This document shows, one piece after another, positions 1 to 26,462 of a stretch of 64,000 nt of DNA. The first letter of the stretch is position 1. Each line of letters begins with the position of its first letter. The stretch lies in the NCBI GenBank assembly GCA_039621445.1, contig CP154956.1, forward strand, positions 74,686,192 to 74,750,191. Reading direction: 5' to 3'. Under the pieces are notes generated by a model. That model worked only from the letters and a program-made list of their open reading frames with translations, was not told where the DNA came from and searched no databases. The position numbers and the translations under genes are program-made. Source of the stretch: Euglena gracilis (taxonomy: Eukaryota; Euglenida; Euglenophyceae; Euglenales).

Positions 1-44
1 GGTTTTCGCCACTAGCTCGGGGGGGGGGGGTCCAGGCCAGACTT

Positions 45-345
45 TCATTGAGTGCGCCGCGGCGAAGTTTGTCGTGGCGCAAAAAAAAATTCAGCGGCGC
101 AAGAGGCGCACAGTTGAATGTTTGCCGCGGCACACCCGCGTCGCACCTGAAACGCTGCCGCGGCGCACCAACAATGCACCCGTTGCGCACCAATGACGTT
201 CCCGCGGCACATGCAGTGTGCACGCGGCGCTGCCGCGGCGCTGCCGCGACGCATACAGCGCACAGAAAGAAATCTTCCGCGGCGCACGCGGTCACAAAAT
301 TTCTGGTGCCGTGGCGCACGGGGCGCAAAAACAAAATTTTTCCGC
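45..345. repeat. GC-rich degenerate tandem repeat around CCGCGGCGCA
   Basis: About ten imperfect copies of a motif close to CCGCGGCGCA, many of them self-complementary, recur every 20-40 bases. Open frames here on both strands are by-products of the repeat. No exon is seen between it and the gene C exon that ends at 466. Confidence 0.6.
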
Positions 346-465
346 GACACAATAAATGAAAATCTGGTCCAGACCCCCCCCCATCCAGCCCAGGACCCCA
401 CCCCCCAAACCTGAACACCTAAACCCTGCCACAGGCCCCGGGACGTGTCTGGTCCTCCTCCCCAC

Positions 466-648
466 CGTGAACGGGAGTTGGGTCGCAAACGGGGCCGTGG
501 GCTGCACCAGCTGCAGCAGCAGGCGGGCCACCGGGGACCGTAGTGGGGACGCCTTCGGGGCGAGGCGGGCGAGGTCGTCGCACACCTCCGCGCTCCCCTT
601 CAGGACGTGCGGCGGGGCCAGCCCCGCAAAGTGGCCACCGTTGCAAAC
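466..648 (-). CDS. Gene C exon 3
   Basis: Acceptor TAGCTGCAG precedes VCNGGHFAGL and donor GTGGGG follows QLPFT. The exon is 183 bp and phase 0 at both ends. High GC at third positions and an uninterrupted frame support coding. It contains VCDDLARLAPK and LLLQLVQ, both helix-like. The family is not recognised. Confidence 0.65.
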
Positions 649-2409
649 CTGCAGCTAGACAGGTCAGCGAATCCAACGCCCGGGTGGCTCCGATGTGCCC
701 AGGCGTGTTGGCCCAAACAGGCTGGGGGGCAAGTGTGGGGGGGGAGGGGCTCCCACAGCAGAAGGGGGCCAGCAGGCATGTCTGGAAAAAAGATGGGGCA
801 GGTGAACCCCGGCATGGTGGGGGACAATGAACAGCGTTTGTGAAGACTGTCCACCAATGCACATAAGCCGGTGCAGGCACGCATTTGAGGGCAACTGTAT
901 TTGCGATATTTGAAAATGCACAAAAATACGGATAAGTATAAGTTTTGACAAAGTCCAAGCCATCAAATTTGAAGTATCTGGAGATATTCCCATGCAGAGT
1001 GAGATTCCTCTGTGTGGTGATACCCACTCCAGGCAGCAACATCTGCGAGGCTGTCGGCCTGAGACCCACTTGTCCATAAAATGCAGATCTGATCTGAGAT
1101 TGAGATGGGACGACAGCTAGTATGGATAGACAGATCAGTATTTTTATTGGAGGGCAGGTCTGGATGTGCCACTGCCTGTATCGAATCCCCCGCTCCAATC
1201 AGCACTGGAATGAACCTCTGGCGCCTCCCCAATACAATTTCTTACCGACCTGTGACGTGGTGGGGGGGGGGGAGGTCACTTCCACTCTTCCAAAAGCCCA
1301 GCCAGTCACAGTTCTTTTGGGGGGGAAACCAATCAGTCACACCCCCGGGGGGGTGCAACTCTAGAATCCAAGGAAAAGTTGACTGCAAACGGGAAAAAAA
1401 TAGCCAAAATACTTCCAGCACCTGAGCACCTACACAGGGGGGGGGGGGCAACACCCAACGTGGACTATCGAAAAAAGCGACACAAAAAAGCAAAAAAAAC
1501 GGTGGAAACACAAATAAACGAAAAAAACATAATTTGCATGTAATTCCTGCAGAAGCTCCCCCGAAATGGACACTTTTCGGCTGGAGAGGACTTGGAACTA
1601 TAATAAACAATTCATATGTTGAGGCATTTTGACTGGTTTCTGTTTTGGAACATCCTGATTCCAGTATTATGCAAATAGTTGGCGCCAAAAAAAAATCAAA
1701 AATAATAATAAAAAATGGGAATTTTTTAAAAGTGGAAAAAAAATTGCAAAAATTGGAAAACCACTGGGAGGGGGGGAAATAACGGAAACCCCCGCAAATT
1801 TTGCCAAAATTGAAAAATGTGAAAAAGGCAGGGAAAACACACGTTTGCATTTTCCTCCTGCGTCGGCAGCAGGCACTTTAGTGGTTTTTGTCCGACCCCT
1901 CCTCCGGGGGGGGAGGGAGCCGTCAGCCACTCTGAAAACCCAAGTCACCACCCGGGGTTGGCCAGAGACCAAGGGATACAACCCCCCAACGTAAACACAA
2001 ACACAAACGCAAACGCAAACACACATTCACACACTCACACACTCACTCACACTCAAACAGTCACCAGAACGTCCTTTGAAGGGCTGTGCAGGGCGCTAGC
2101 GACGCAGTGCAGCGTGCCGCAGGGGCCCAGGCAGGGCAGAACGGGAAGGCCTGGTGGGGGGGGTCGACCCCCCCACCCACCACAGCATTTTCACAGATTT
2201 TTCTAACAAATATTTCCCGGTGCCGAAGGCGCCGGGGAAAAAAATTGGGGTCGAAGACTGGTGCTCCCGGAAATACGGGAGGAGGTGGTGGGGGGTGGTC
2301 GCCCCCTCCCTCATCCACCGCCCTGGCTGTTTGGCCGATTCCCGTTCTGCCCTGGGCCCAGGGCCCGAAAGGCGAGGTCATGCAGGAAGGTGCACACGTC
2401 CTCTGCCAT
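466..2409 (-). CDS. Gene C: 5' part of an unrecognised intracellular protein, runs off the left edge
   Basis: The gene is assembled from three coding pieces: 2,409-2,355, 2,123-2,065 and 648-466. The first two join across an inserted element and give exactly 38 codons. The third joins in phase 0 through a GT donor at 2,064 and a CTGCAG acceptor at 649. The predicted start is MAEDVCTFLHDLAF; the ATG sits in CCCCATGGC and an in-frame TGA lies just upstream. There is no signal peptide or membrane segment. The 648-466 exon looks helical (LLLQLVQPTAPF) with strongly GC-biased third positions. I do not recognise the family. The gene continues beyond the window. The ATG could instead be internal if an acceptor upstream was missed. 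Confidence 0.55.
649..2064. other. Intron of gene C, no gene seen
   Basis: This stretch holds G-run tracts, A-rich sequence and an imperfect CA/AAACAC-type simple repeat at about 1,990-2,060. It also has one copy (about 1,430-1,590) of a roughly 150-bp dispersed repeat whose second copy lies at about 2,545-2,690; both include AATTTGCATGTAA or a close variant. Open frames on either strand have no recognisable domain or codon bias. Confidence 0.5.
2065..2123 (-). CDS. Gene C exon 2 (second half of the interrupted exon)
   Basis: It encodes CGTLHCVASALHSPSKDVL and ends at donor GTGACT. It continues in frame from the 2,409-2,355 piece once the element at 2,132-2,354 and one copy of its 8-bp flanking duplication are removed. 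Together the two pieces total 114 bp, 38 whole codons. Confidence 0.6.
2132..2354. mobile_element. 223-bp introner-like MITE with CAGGG termini inside gene C coding sequence
   Basis: The ends are a perfect 16-bp inverted repeat, CAGGGCAGAACGGGAA. The 8-bp direct duplication GGCCCAGG lies at 2,124-2,131 and 2,355-2,362. CAGGG termini and 8-bp duplications are hAT-like traits. The interior is G/C-run rich with a GCCGAAGGCGCCGG hairpin and no ORF. Excision leaving one duplication copy restores the gene C frame. None of the possible splice positions across the duplication gives GT-AG. Confidence 0.88.
2355..2409 (-). CDS. Gene C exon 1 with predicted start codon
   Basis: ATG at 2,409 in a CCCCATGGC context begins MAEDVCTFLHDLAFRALGP. 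An in-frame TGA lies 12 bases upstream, so this is either the initiator or the first codons after an acceptor at GCATGAAG. The exon runs directly into the flanking duplication of the element at 2,132. Confidence 0.5.
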
Positions 2410-3330
2410 GGGGCCCCTTCATGCGGGGAGGGCAGGGCAACTGCGGCGGCAGAGGAGGGAACGGGAAATGAGAGGAACCCGGCGCCGCTCTGTCGCACGA
2501 GCACCCAAACATCGAACGGTTTGGGGTGGAAGAAAATGGGTTGGGGAAACCGGGGGGGGGGGGGGGGACTCTCGTGGACTCTCGAAAAACGTACACAAAA
2601 AAAAGCAAGAAAAACGCAAATTGCATGTAAAATCCTTCAGGAGCTCCCCCAGGATGTGCACTTTCTGCTGAAGAGCACTTTTTTGGCTCAAGCAAAATTT
2701 GCTTAAGAAAAAATTTTGGCTCAAGCGGTGAAAAAATTTATTATATATATTTGCATAAAAATATGCATTTTGTTGACAAAAAAATATGCAGAAATGAAAA
2801 AAAATGGTAAAATTAGTCTCAGGGGGAAATAGGGGTCAAAGAATTATTCAGAGTCAAAACAAATTCCAGTGAAAACCAAAGATTGCCAGGGGGGAAAAAA
2901 CACAAAAATGCGGCAAAAAAACAGCAAAAAAAAAACGCAAAAAAAGCCAAACCCTAAAAAAAAAAAACAAACCACAAAAAAACGTGTTTGTTTTCCCTCT
3001 TGGGGAAACAAATGCCTGGCAGAGAGTACAATGTTTCAAAGGTGACTGAATGTCTGGGTGATCACCAAAACGCAAACATGAACCCGTTTTGCTTTTTTTG
3101 GTAAAACACAGTGATTCTATTCTGATTCTATTGAAAAAGAGGACGAGGTCTGAGGCTGGAAAATGGCTACTGGTTGGAAAACGGCTGCTGGAAAACGGCT
3201 GCTGGCTCAAAGTTTCTGAAGCCATGCCCCGACCCCCAGGGAAGCTATGGGCAGGCAGGGAAAGGGCATTTGTCGACCCAACAACCACATGGCACCACAA
3301 CAGCAAACCCAGCAGGGAGCCACCATCAAA

Positions 3331-3809
3331 CAGGGGATTTCTTAAGGACTCCCCCCCCCCGGTGGGGGGTCCAGCCTCCGGCTGGCAGAAAGGCTGCTGG
3401 CTGGAAATGAGCTGCTGGCTGGACCCCGGGTCTGGGGCTGGAGGGGGCTGGGCTGGGCTGGGTCGACGAAAAACAAAATTTTACAAAATTTTCTTGCCAT
3501 TTTCGACATTTTGATGGATGGAGCTAGATCAAGGCTGGGGGGCTGTGATGGAGAAAGCTGTGATGAGGGGAAAAATGCATGCATAGGTGAGCTGGGCAGC
3601 CCAGTTGGCTGGCCAGCCAGCGGCCGGCTGGCCCGGCCTTCAGCCGGCTGGCCCGCCTCCGGCTGGGCTGGACCCAACTTTATTTCACTCGACCCCCCCC
3701 CCCGGGGGGGGCTCCCAGCCCCGATTTGGGCTGCTGGCTGGATTTGAGCTGCTGGCTGGCTGGACCCCCCCCGGGGGGTAGGGTACCCTCCGGCTTAAGA
3801 AATCCCCTG
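3331..3809. mobile_element. 479-bp hAT-like MITE with 8-bp target duplication
   Basis: The terminal inverted repeat CAGGGGATTTCTTAAG is perfect over 16 bp. The 8-bp direct duplication CCATCAAA lies at 3,323-3,330 and 3,810-3,817. The interior carries repeated GGCTGCTGGCTGGA-type units that recur elsewhere (29.15, 36.65, 36.95, 39.65, 46.08, 63.23 kb). No transposase frame is present, so it is non-autonomous. Confidence 0.88.
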
Positions 3810-4141
3810 CCATCAAAATATGCACAGACGCACATCCATCGCATACGCAGGAGGAGGGGGCCTTGTCCTTGGGGACATACACAACGTGGCAACTAGTCAC
3901 AAACACTGCAAGTCAGGGGAGGGTGGGAAAGGGCGGGGCCGATACAGCGATTTTTTTTAAGGGGGGAGGGGGAAGGGGGGAGAGGGGTCTGGGGGACCCA
4001 CTTTTGGAGGGTCAAACTTGGAGTAAAAAAATCGGCACTTCAAGCCGAAAAAACACCTGCCAAAATAACCAAAAGGTTGGACTCCCCTTGCGTGGGTGGG
4101 TCAGCCGGGAAGGGGACCCCCCCGCAGTATTCCCCCAAGGT

Positions 4142-4452
4142 CAGGGGCTTTTTTAAGACCGGGAGGGGGTCGGCACCCACCCACCCACCCCCTGGGGTGG
4201 CCCCCCCGGGGGAGGGGGGGATCCCGGGGGACCCACACTTTTGCCCGAAAATGGTCAAAAATGCTAAGAAAAAAAGCACCTTTTTCAAAATATTCGGTGC
4301 CTTCGGCGCCGAAAAAGATATACCCACCAGCCCCTGCCCCCACCCCCCCCCAGGAGAGGGGGTCCCTTGGACCCCCTCCCCCTACCCTACCCCCCACCCT
4401 ACCCCCCCTCCCACCCCCCGAGGAGGGGGTCCAAGACTGAAAAAAACCCCTG
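4142..4452. mobile_element. Diverged CAGGGG-terminus MITE
   Basis: The left end CAGGGGCTTTTTTAAGACC and the reverse complement of the right end, CAGGGGTTTTTTTCAGTC, are similar. The flanks CCCAAGGT and CCCGAGGC match at 6 of 8 positions, as expected for an old duplication. The interior is made of C/G runs with a GGTGCCTTCGGCGCC hairpin shared with the 2,132 element. Confidence 0.55.
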
Positions 4453-4500
4453 CCCGAGGCCTTTGTGGGTTAAAAAGGCTCCCCAGGCCGATACAAATAC

Positions 4501-4612
4501 AGGTGCCTTGCACGGTGCAGTTGGGCAGTCAGCGGGGTCGCCGCCGGGTCCACGCCGCCCCCGGGAACGGGGCCCGCGGCGGAGCGGCTCAGCGGCTCAG
4601 GCCGTTGCACCG
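4501..4612 (-). CDS. Possible exon (late gene A or a separate gene)
   Basis: Acceptor GATGGTGCAG and donor GTATTT bracket a 112-bp GC-rich open frame containing VQRPEPLSRSAAGPVPGG. One frame is free of stops and has coding-like third positions. The peptide is Pro/Ala/Gly-rich with no recognised domain, and linkage to gene A is not shown. Confidence 0.35.
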
Positions 4613-5653
4613 CTGCACCATCCGCAGCCCCTCCCGGTGGCGGGGGGAGGGCCCTGTGGCCGGCGGGGGCGGCCACCCCACCCCGAGGGGGGGAGGGCAC
4701 TGACAGGTTGAGGCAGTGAGGGTAGCGATCACGGTGGAGCAGGACCCCCCATGCAGGGTTTGTCACCACATCGTGACGCGTTCAGGCTGTGCAAAGCCAG
4801 TCCTTTTTGCAGAACATTGTGCAAGAATTCACGAACTTAGGCGGCCGGATTCGCACTTAAGCTTTTTTATGTTGATTTGCGCATTTGCGCAAATTTCCGA
4901 AATTTTTGATTTCGGCTGTGTGGCTCCGGGGGGTTTGAAAACACGTTGACAAGAGGGTGCTAAAAATGAGCAAAATTCTGTTTTTGGCAGTTTGACCCCT
5001 GGGACTTTGGCCAAAAATGGTGTTTTGGGGGGGTCTGAAAATGGGCTCCGCACGTCGAAACCCCGGGACCTTCCCCCCCGGAAGCGAAAAAAAAAAACGC
5101 AAAAAAAGCGGCACAGGAACGGGATCTTTACTGCCCTTTTTGCTCTTTTCGGCTGTTTCCCCGGGTGAGCCTGAGATGCCGGCGGTGTGCGTCCTGGGTG
5201 TTTGCCGGACTGCTTTGCTTGCGGCGCCTTGCTGTGGTGTTTTTGGGTTGTTTGTTAAAGTGCGGGGAGGAAGTGCCGGGGTGTGTGGGTGTGGTGTGAC
5301 CAAGCCGGCAGGAAGGACGTGGGGAAGGGAAGGTAAGTGTGGGGTTTTTGGCAAGGTATGTGCAGAGGAGAAGAAATAGGGTCCGCAGGGAACGAAGGGG
5401 ACGGATGTCATCCACCCAACGTATACCCGGGATCCAAGGTTGGGTTTTGGGTTTTGGGTACCACCCCAAAAATTTGTTTTGGGAGGGGGGACCCAGAAAA
5501 AGCCAAATTTTTAGTTTTTGGGACCCGGTTTTGAATAGTGCTGAGCTCTTGATATGGGCGCCAACTCCCATCTTTGATGCCCTATATAAACTGGCTCCCT
5601 GAATAGACGTTTTTCGATTAAAAATGTAAGGGATTCAGGCCCAAAGCTGGGTT

Positions 5654-6330
5654 GCAGGGGGTCGAAAAACGCTCATTTTCGGCTCAAAAACACCTTTTCC
5701 GGGTCCGGGAGGCCAAAAAACATGGTTTTGGGCAAAAAAAATTCGATTTTTTTCGATTTTTTTTGACCCCAAAATAACCCAAAGCCAATGGGCCGGCAGC
5801 CCAAAACGGATTCGCCCCCCCCCCCGTTTTGTCAAAAAAAAACGCTCATTTTCGGCTCAAAAACACTTTTTCCGGGTCCGGGAGGCCAAAAAACATGGTT
5901 TTGGGCAAAAAAAAAATCGACTTTTTCGATTTTTTTGACCCCAAATTGACCCAAAATCCATTGGTTTCGGGCCCAAAAACGGGGGGCGGGGGGTCGAAAA
6001 ACGCTCGTTTTCGGCTCGAAAACACTTTTTCCGGGTCCGGGAGGCCAAAAAAAACATGATTTTGGGCCAATAAATTTTTTATTTTTTTCCGATTTTTTTG
6101 GATTTTTTTCGACTTTTTTGTCCCTGACAGTGGAAAAGGTGTACAAAATGTCCCAAATTGGCCGAAAATCAGCCGTATCTCGGGCCAGGCGGGGAGTTGC
6201 GGGGAAATAAAAATACCGGTAGATGGGGCATTCCAAGGGCTTCAAATTAGGTCTCCGGATATTTCCTTTGATTTTGCATCATTTTCGAGATATTTTGAAA
6301 AAAATCGATTTTTGGGCCCGAAATGGCAGA
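5654..6330. repeat. Composite tandem repeat, unit about 165 bp, three copies plus tail
   Basis: Three consecutive units share GTCGAAAAACGCTC, TTTTCGGCTC, CCGGGTCCGGGAGGCCAAAA and GGTTTTGGGCAAAA. They are followed by a tail with CGTATCTCGGGCCAGGCGGG and TTCCAAGGGCTTCA. The same order (two units plus tail) occurs at 15,358-15,810, and the tail alone recurs near 62,400-62,690. Confidence 0.75.
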
Positions 6331-6689
6331 GTCCAAAGGGGGGGGACTTATCCAGGGGGGGGCGGGTAAATCCTACCCAGTTTGGACCCCTTCGCGCGTG
6401 AATCACTCGGGCCTGGCGGGGAGTTGGGGGTCAACCCAGGGTGATTCAGAAACTAGAAATCCAGTCGCAGGCGACTGAAAAAAAAAACTCTGGGAACGGG
6501 CCCGGGATCATGGTGGGGGAGGGGGGGGTTGGACCCCCCCTTTTCCCTGGTAGTAAGCTTCACTCTTACCCATAAAGGGATAAGAGCTCAGCGACCCCCC
6601 CCCATTTTAGTCCCTCTTTTGCAGACCTTTTCATCCTTCATGGCAGCATTCAAGAAATTTTACAGGGCTGTGGGCCGCAATTGGTTACC

Positions 6690-7136
6690 AGTTGCTTGTG
6701 GATGGAGAAACTATCAATTGCATGCGCCTGCTGAATGTGTCCCTGGGTTATGATGGGAAGAACTTATTTCTTGAGGAGCTTGCGTGTTCCTTCTTTGAAT
6801 ACCTTGACCATTTTGGAGCATTTGGAGGGTGTGATCAGTGACCTTGAGTCCAAGAATGTCTTCGTATTTTGCATTGTCGCGGACAATGCCTCCGCTTTCC
6901 AAAAAGCAGCAGGTGTTCTTTGGCTGTCCAACCCGCCATTTTTTTTATTCACCGTAGCTGCCTTTGAGAAAACAGGGAGTGGTGAGGATGGTGAAAGTGA
7001 TGAAGAGGATGACTGTTATGAGGAAGTGGAGGACCTTGAGAACGTCATGTATCCGCACAAGGCCGAAGAGAAGGCCAAGCGTTCAGTTTCCGCTCGCGAA
7101 AAGCAGCGGGCAAAAAAACCAAATGCTGCTGGATGA
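6690..7136 (+). pseudogene. Decayed hAT-type (DUF659-like) transposase fragment
   Basis: One plus frame at about 6,690-6,842 reads QLLVDGETINCMRLLNVSLG and ends in a stop. A second frame from about 6,795 continues with LESKNVFVFCIVADNASAFQ and then an acidic Glu/Asp tail (DGESDEEDDCYEE) to a stop at 7,136. A conserved Asp, a frame break and then a V-x-D-N-A-x-x-x-x-K/Q-A motif match the order of the hAT/DUF659 transposase core as I know it. A 45-bp GT-AG candidate intron lies at 6,913-6,957. The N-terminal zinc finger and the C-terminal dimerisation region are not seen. It is a frameshifted relic and the only hint of an autonomous source for the CAGGG elements. Confidence 0.55.
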
Positions 7137-7404
7137 GATTGTAGCAAAACGCCGCAAGCACTATCAGATTTGAGTTGCTTTGGTCCAACAAAGCCTTATC
7201 CAAATGGGGAATTTTTCTAAGTCCGCTGAACAGCTTTTGTACAGACCCAAAAATTTGTTTTTTGGGGGGATACCCAAAATTTTTGGGTTGTTTTTGGGAC
7301 CCCCCCCCAAAAAACACAAAAGCAAAACCCAACCTTGCGGGATCTGCACAACCATTTTTGTGGCAAAGAACCCAGAAAAAGAAGCCCAACTCTTGAAAGA
7401 CAAA

Positions 7405-9310
7405 ATTGTGTTTATTTGTGCAAATGCGCGCACCAACATAATTGTGTTGGTGCGCGCATTTGCGCGAATAAACAGAATTTTGTGCTTTCAAGGGTTAGGC
7501 TTTGGCGCCCATGAACTGACGCCTTCGATAAACCGTGTGACAAATGGGCCATGACGGCGTGGACCAGCGGGCCGTCCAGAAACATATTTTGGTGGGTTTG
7601 TCACAGCGTTTGTTGACGGCGCAAGCTTATGGGCGCAAATGCGCGCACAAACAAAAATATGTTTATGCGAGCATTTGCGCATGCCAACACAATTTGTGTT
7701 GGTGGGCGCAAATGCGCGCATAAACACAAAGAACAAGGGTGCGACAAAAACACAACTGTCAAACACCAGCAGCATACGTGGTTCATTTGCACATTTGCGC
7801 GCATCACGTTGTTTGTGGGCGCAAATGCGCAAATGAACATCATGAAAAAAATTGCGCAATTTACATTTGGTTCGTTTGCGCATTTGCGCCCACAAACAAC
7901 GTGATGCGCACAAATGCGCAAATGAACCACAATGGAGGAGTAAAATGCGGCTTCATTTGGCTCTCCAACAGCTACTCTTAGTGGCTTCTGAATGGGTTCA
8001 ACCCAAATGACCACACGTCTCCTCCAGCACCTGGTATCAAGGTGCCGTTTCTGGTCCATTGACAGGTCCCACAAAAGATGGAGAGAGAGAATCTCCTGAA
8101 GGTGGGTGCGCAGCTACAATAACGGTACACGTCCACCGGCACCGATTTTAGGATCCCAAGGGCCCAGCCACTGGCCTGCGGCCTGGGCTCCGCTGCTGCA
8201 GCCACATCAGCTGCTGATGCTTCGGCTCCCACCAGACCAGTATCGACCTCCCCGGTGCAACACACTCAGCTTTAGCGGCCACGTTATTCCCCGCAAGCGG
8301 GGGGTGAGACTGGGGGGACGACGTGGTGCCAGTTCATGGCAACCGGCAGCCGGAGAAGGGTAGCCCTGAAGCACCCGTTACTTTGGGTGCAAGGAAGTGG
8401 TGAACCTTTACCACTGGATTGATTGCATGAAAGCAGTGGGACTCACTCCCTCCAAATCATGCACAAAAACTGGTGTATTTTATGTTTTTCAAAGAAAAAT
8501 GGTGGAGAACAGCCAGAAAACGGACTCCGGCCCGACACATCCCGGGTGTTTCAGGTGCCAATTTTTGTTCTGTAACGCAGCACTGTTGCAGAAAAGGTGT
8601 CCAACAGTCACAGGTCGTTGCATGTCATCAATTCATTATGCTTATCTGTCAAAGGAACGAGGCCAAAACATCCGGTCGTGTGGGCCGGGGAACAGCAGTA
8701 CAACTGTACACACGTAAGGCAGGCAAATTTTGGCCATTCAGATGCCGTGTTCCAGTTGAACATTACACACTACCGCTCACCACCAATTTCATCACCACGT
8801 ATTCGTTGTGCAAATCAAGGGTTGGCATGAGGAATTGCGTTCGTCAGCTGTCACGGACGAGGAGATGGTGTTGGTGCGCGCAACTGAAGTAGGTTGGTGC
8901 GCGCATTTGCGCGCACAAACAAACTTTGTTTGTGTGCGCTAAGGTCGCTGAAACGCATTATTTTGACGGGACTAATAAAATATTTATTTGCGCATTTGCG
9001 CGCACCAACGTAATTTTGTTTGAACACAAAACTTTGAAGCCCAAATGACATGTTTGTGCGCACAAATGCACCTCCAAACAAATTTTGTTTGTGCGCGCAT
9101 TTGCGCAAATGCGCGCACAAACATCTTGAGGAAGGTGGGATGTGGATGGCTTGTGCAATGTGAGGCAACAAACAACATGTCCATTTTAAAGCACATTGAT
9201 AATGACCATGACCCTATGAGGCTTTTGAACGTGATGGGCGTTCATTTGCGCAAGTGCGCCCACAAACATAATTGTGTTTGTGCGCGCATTTGCGTCCACA
9301 AACACACATC
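7405..9310. repeat. Cluster of palindromic GCGCATTTGCGC elements
   Basis: At least a dozen copies of TTTGTGCGCGCATTTGCGC-like sequence occur in both orientations, often as head-to-head pairs that form hairpins (for example 7,410-7,475, 7,630-7,735, 7,785-7,925, 9,050-9,125, 9,238-9,305). A further copy lies at about 4,870-4,900. The cores alternate between ATGCGCGCA and TTGCGCAAA. Minus-strand frames rich in CANARTN-like peptide are by-products. Confidence 0.75.
8100..8275 (-). CDS. Weak exon candidate
   Basis: The minus frame containing VDTGLVGAEASAADVAAAAE and LGILKSVPVDVYRY is open over about 95 codons with moderate codon bias. Acceptor and donor are unclear. It could be a gene A exon after 9,793. 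An apparent DTG here lacks retropepsin context. Confidence 0.25.
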
Positions 9311-9792
9311 AGTTGCGTAATGGCTGGCTGACGTAGTCTGTAATATGTGATGCAATAAGGCTCTGTGTATTCTCACGGGCCTGCAGTATCCAAGCCAGTT
9401 GCAGCAGCGCATCAGCACCAGTTCCAAGTGTTGGAACAGCGGGTGTGTGCTTCCAACCTGTTTGACGTTTGAGAGCACCAGTCTCACCCTCGGCCCCCTT
9501 CGCGTCACGCGGTAAATAACGTGCGCACCAAACTACCGGAATTTACATCCCCTCAACAATGGCTTGTAACAGTTCACAACCCGTTTTCTGTGTCAGGGTA
9601 CTGGGTCCCAGATTTTTCGCAAAAATTGTAAATTAGCGCAAATGTGCCCATTTCAAAGAAAAAACCCTTACGTGCGAATCCGGCCACCTAAGACGAATTT
9701 GGGTTTTGAAACGAAATTTGGGGACAATTGTGATTGTGACAGTGTGAATGGCAGTATCAGGATGAGCCCCCCCCCCAAAGAACATTACTCAC

Positions 9793-26462
<16,670 letters not shown>

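Noticed and set aside
7601-8074. Minus frame of 157 codons rich in CANART/AFAPTN
   Set aside because: It is translation of the GCGCATTTGCGC palindromes, with equivalent frames on the plus strand.
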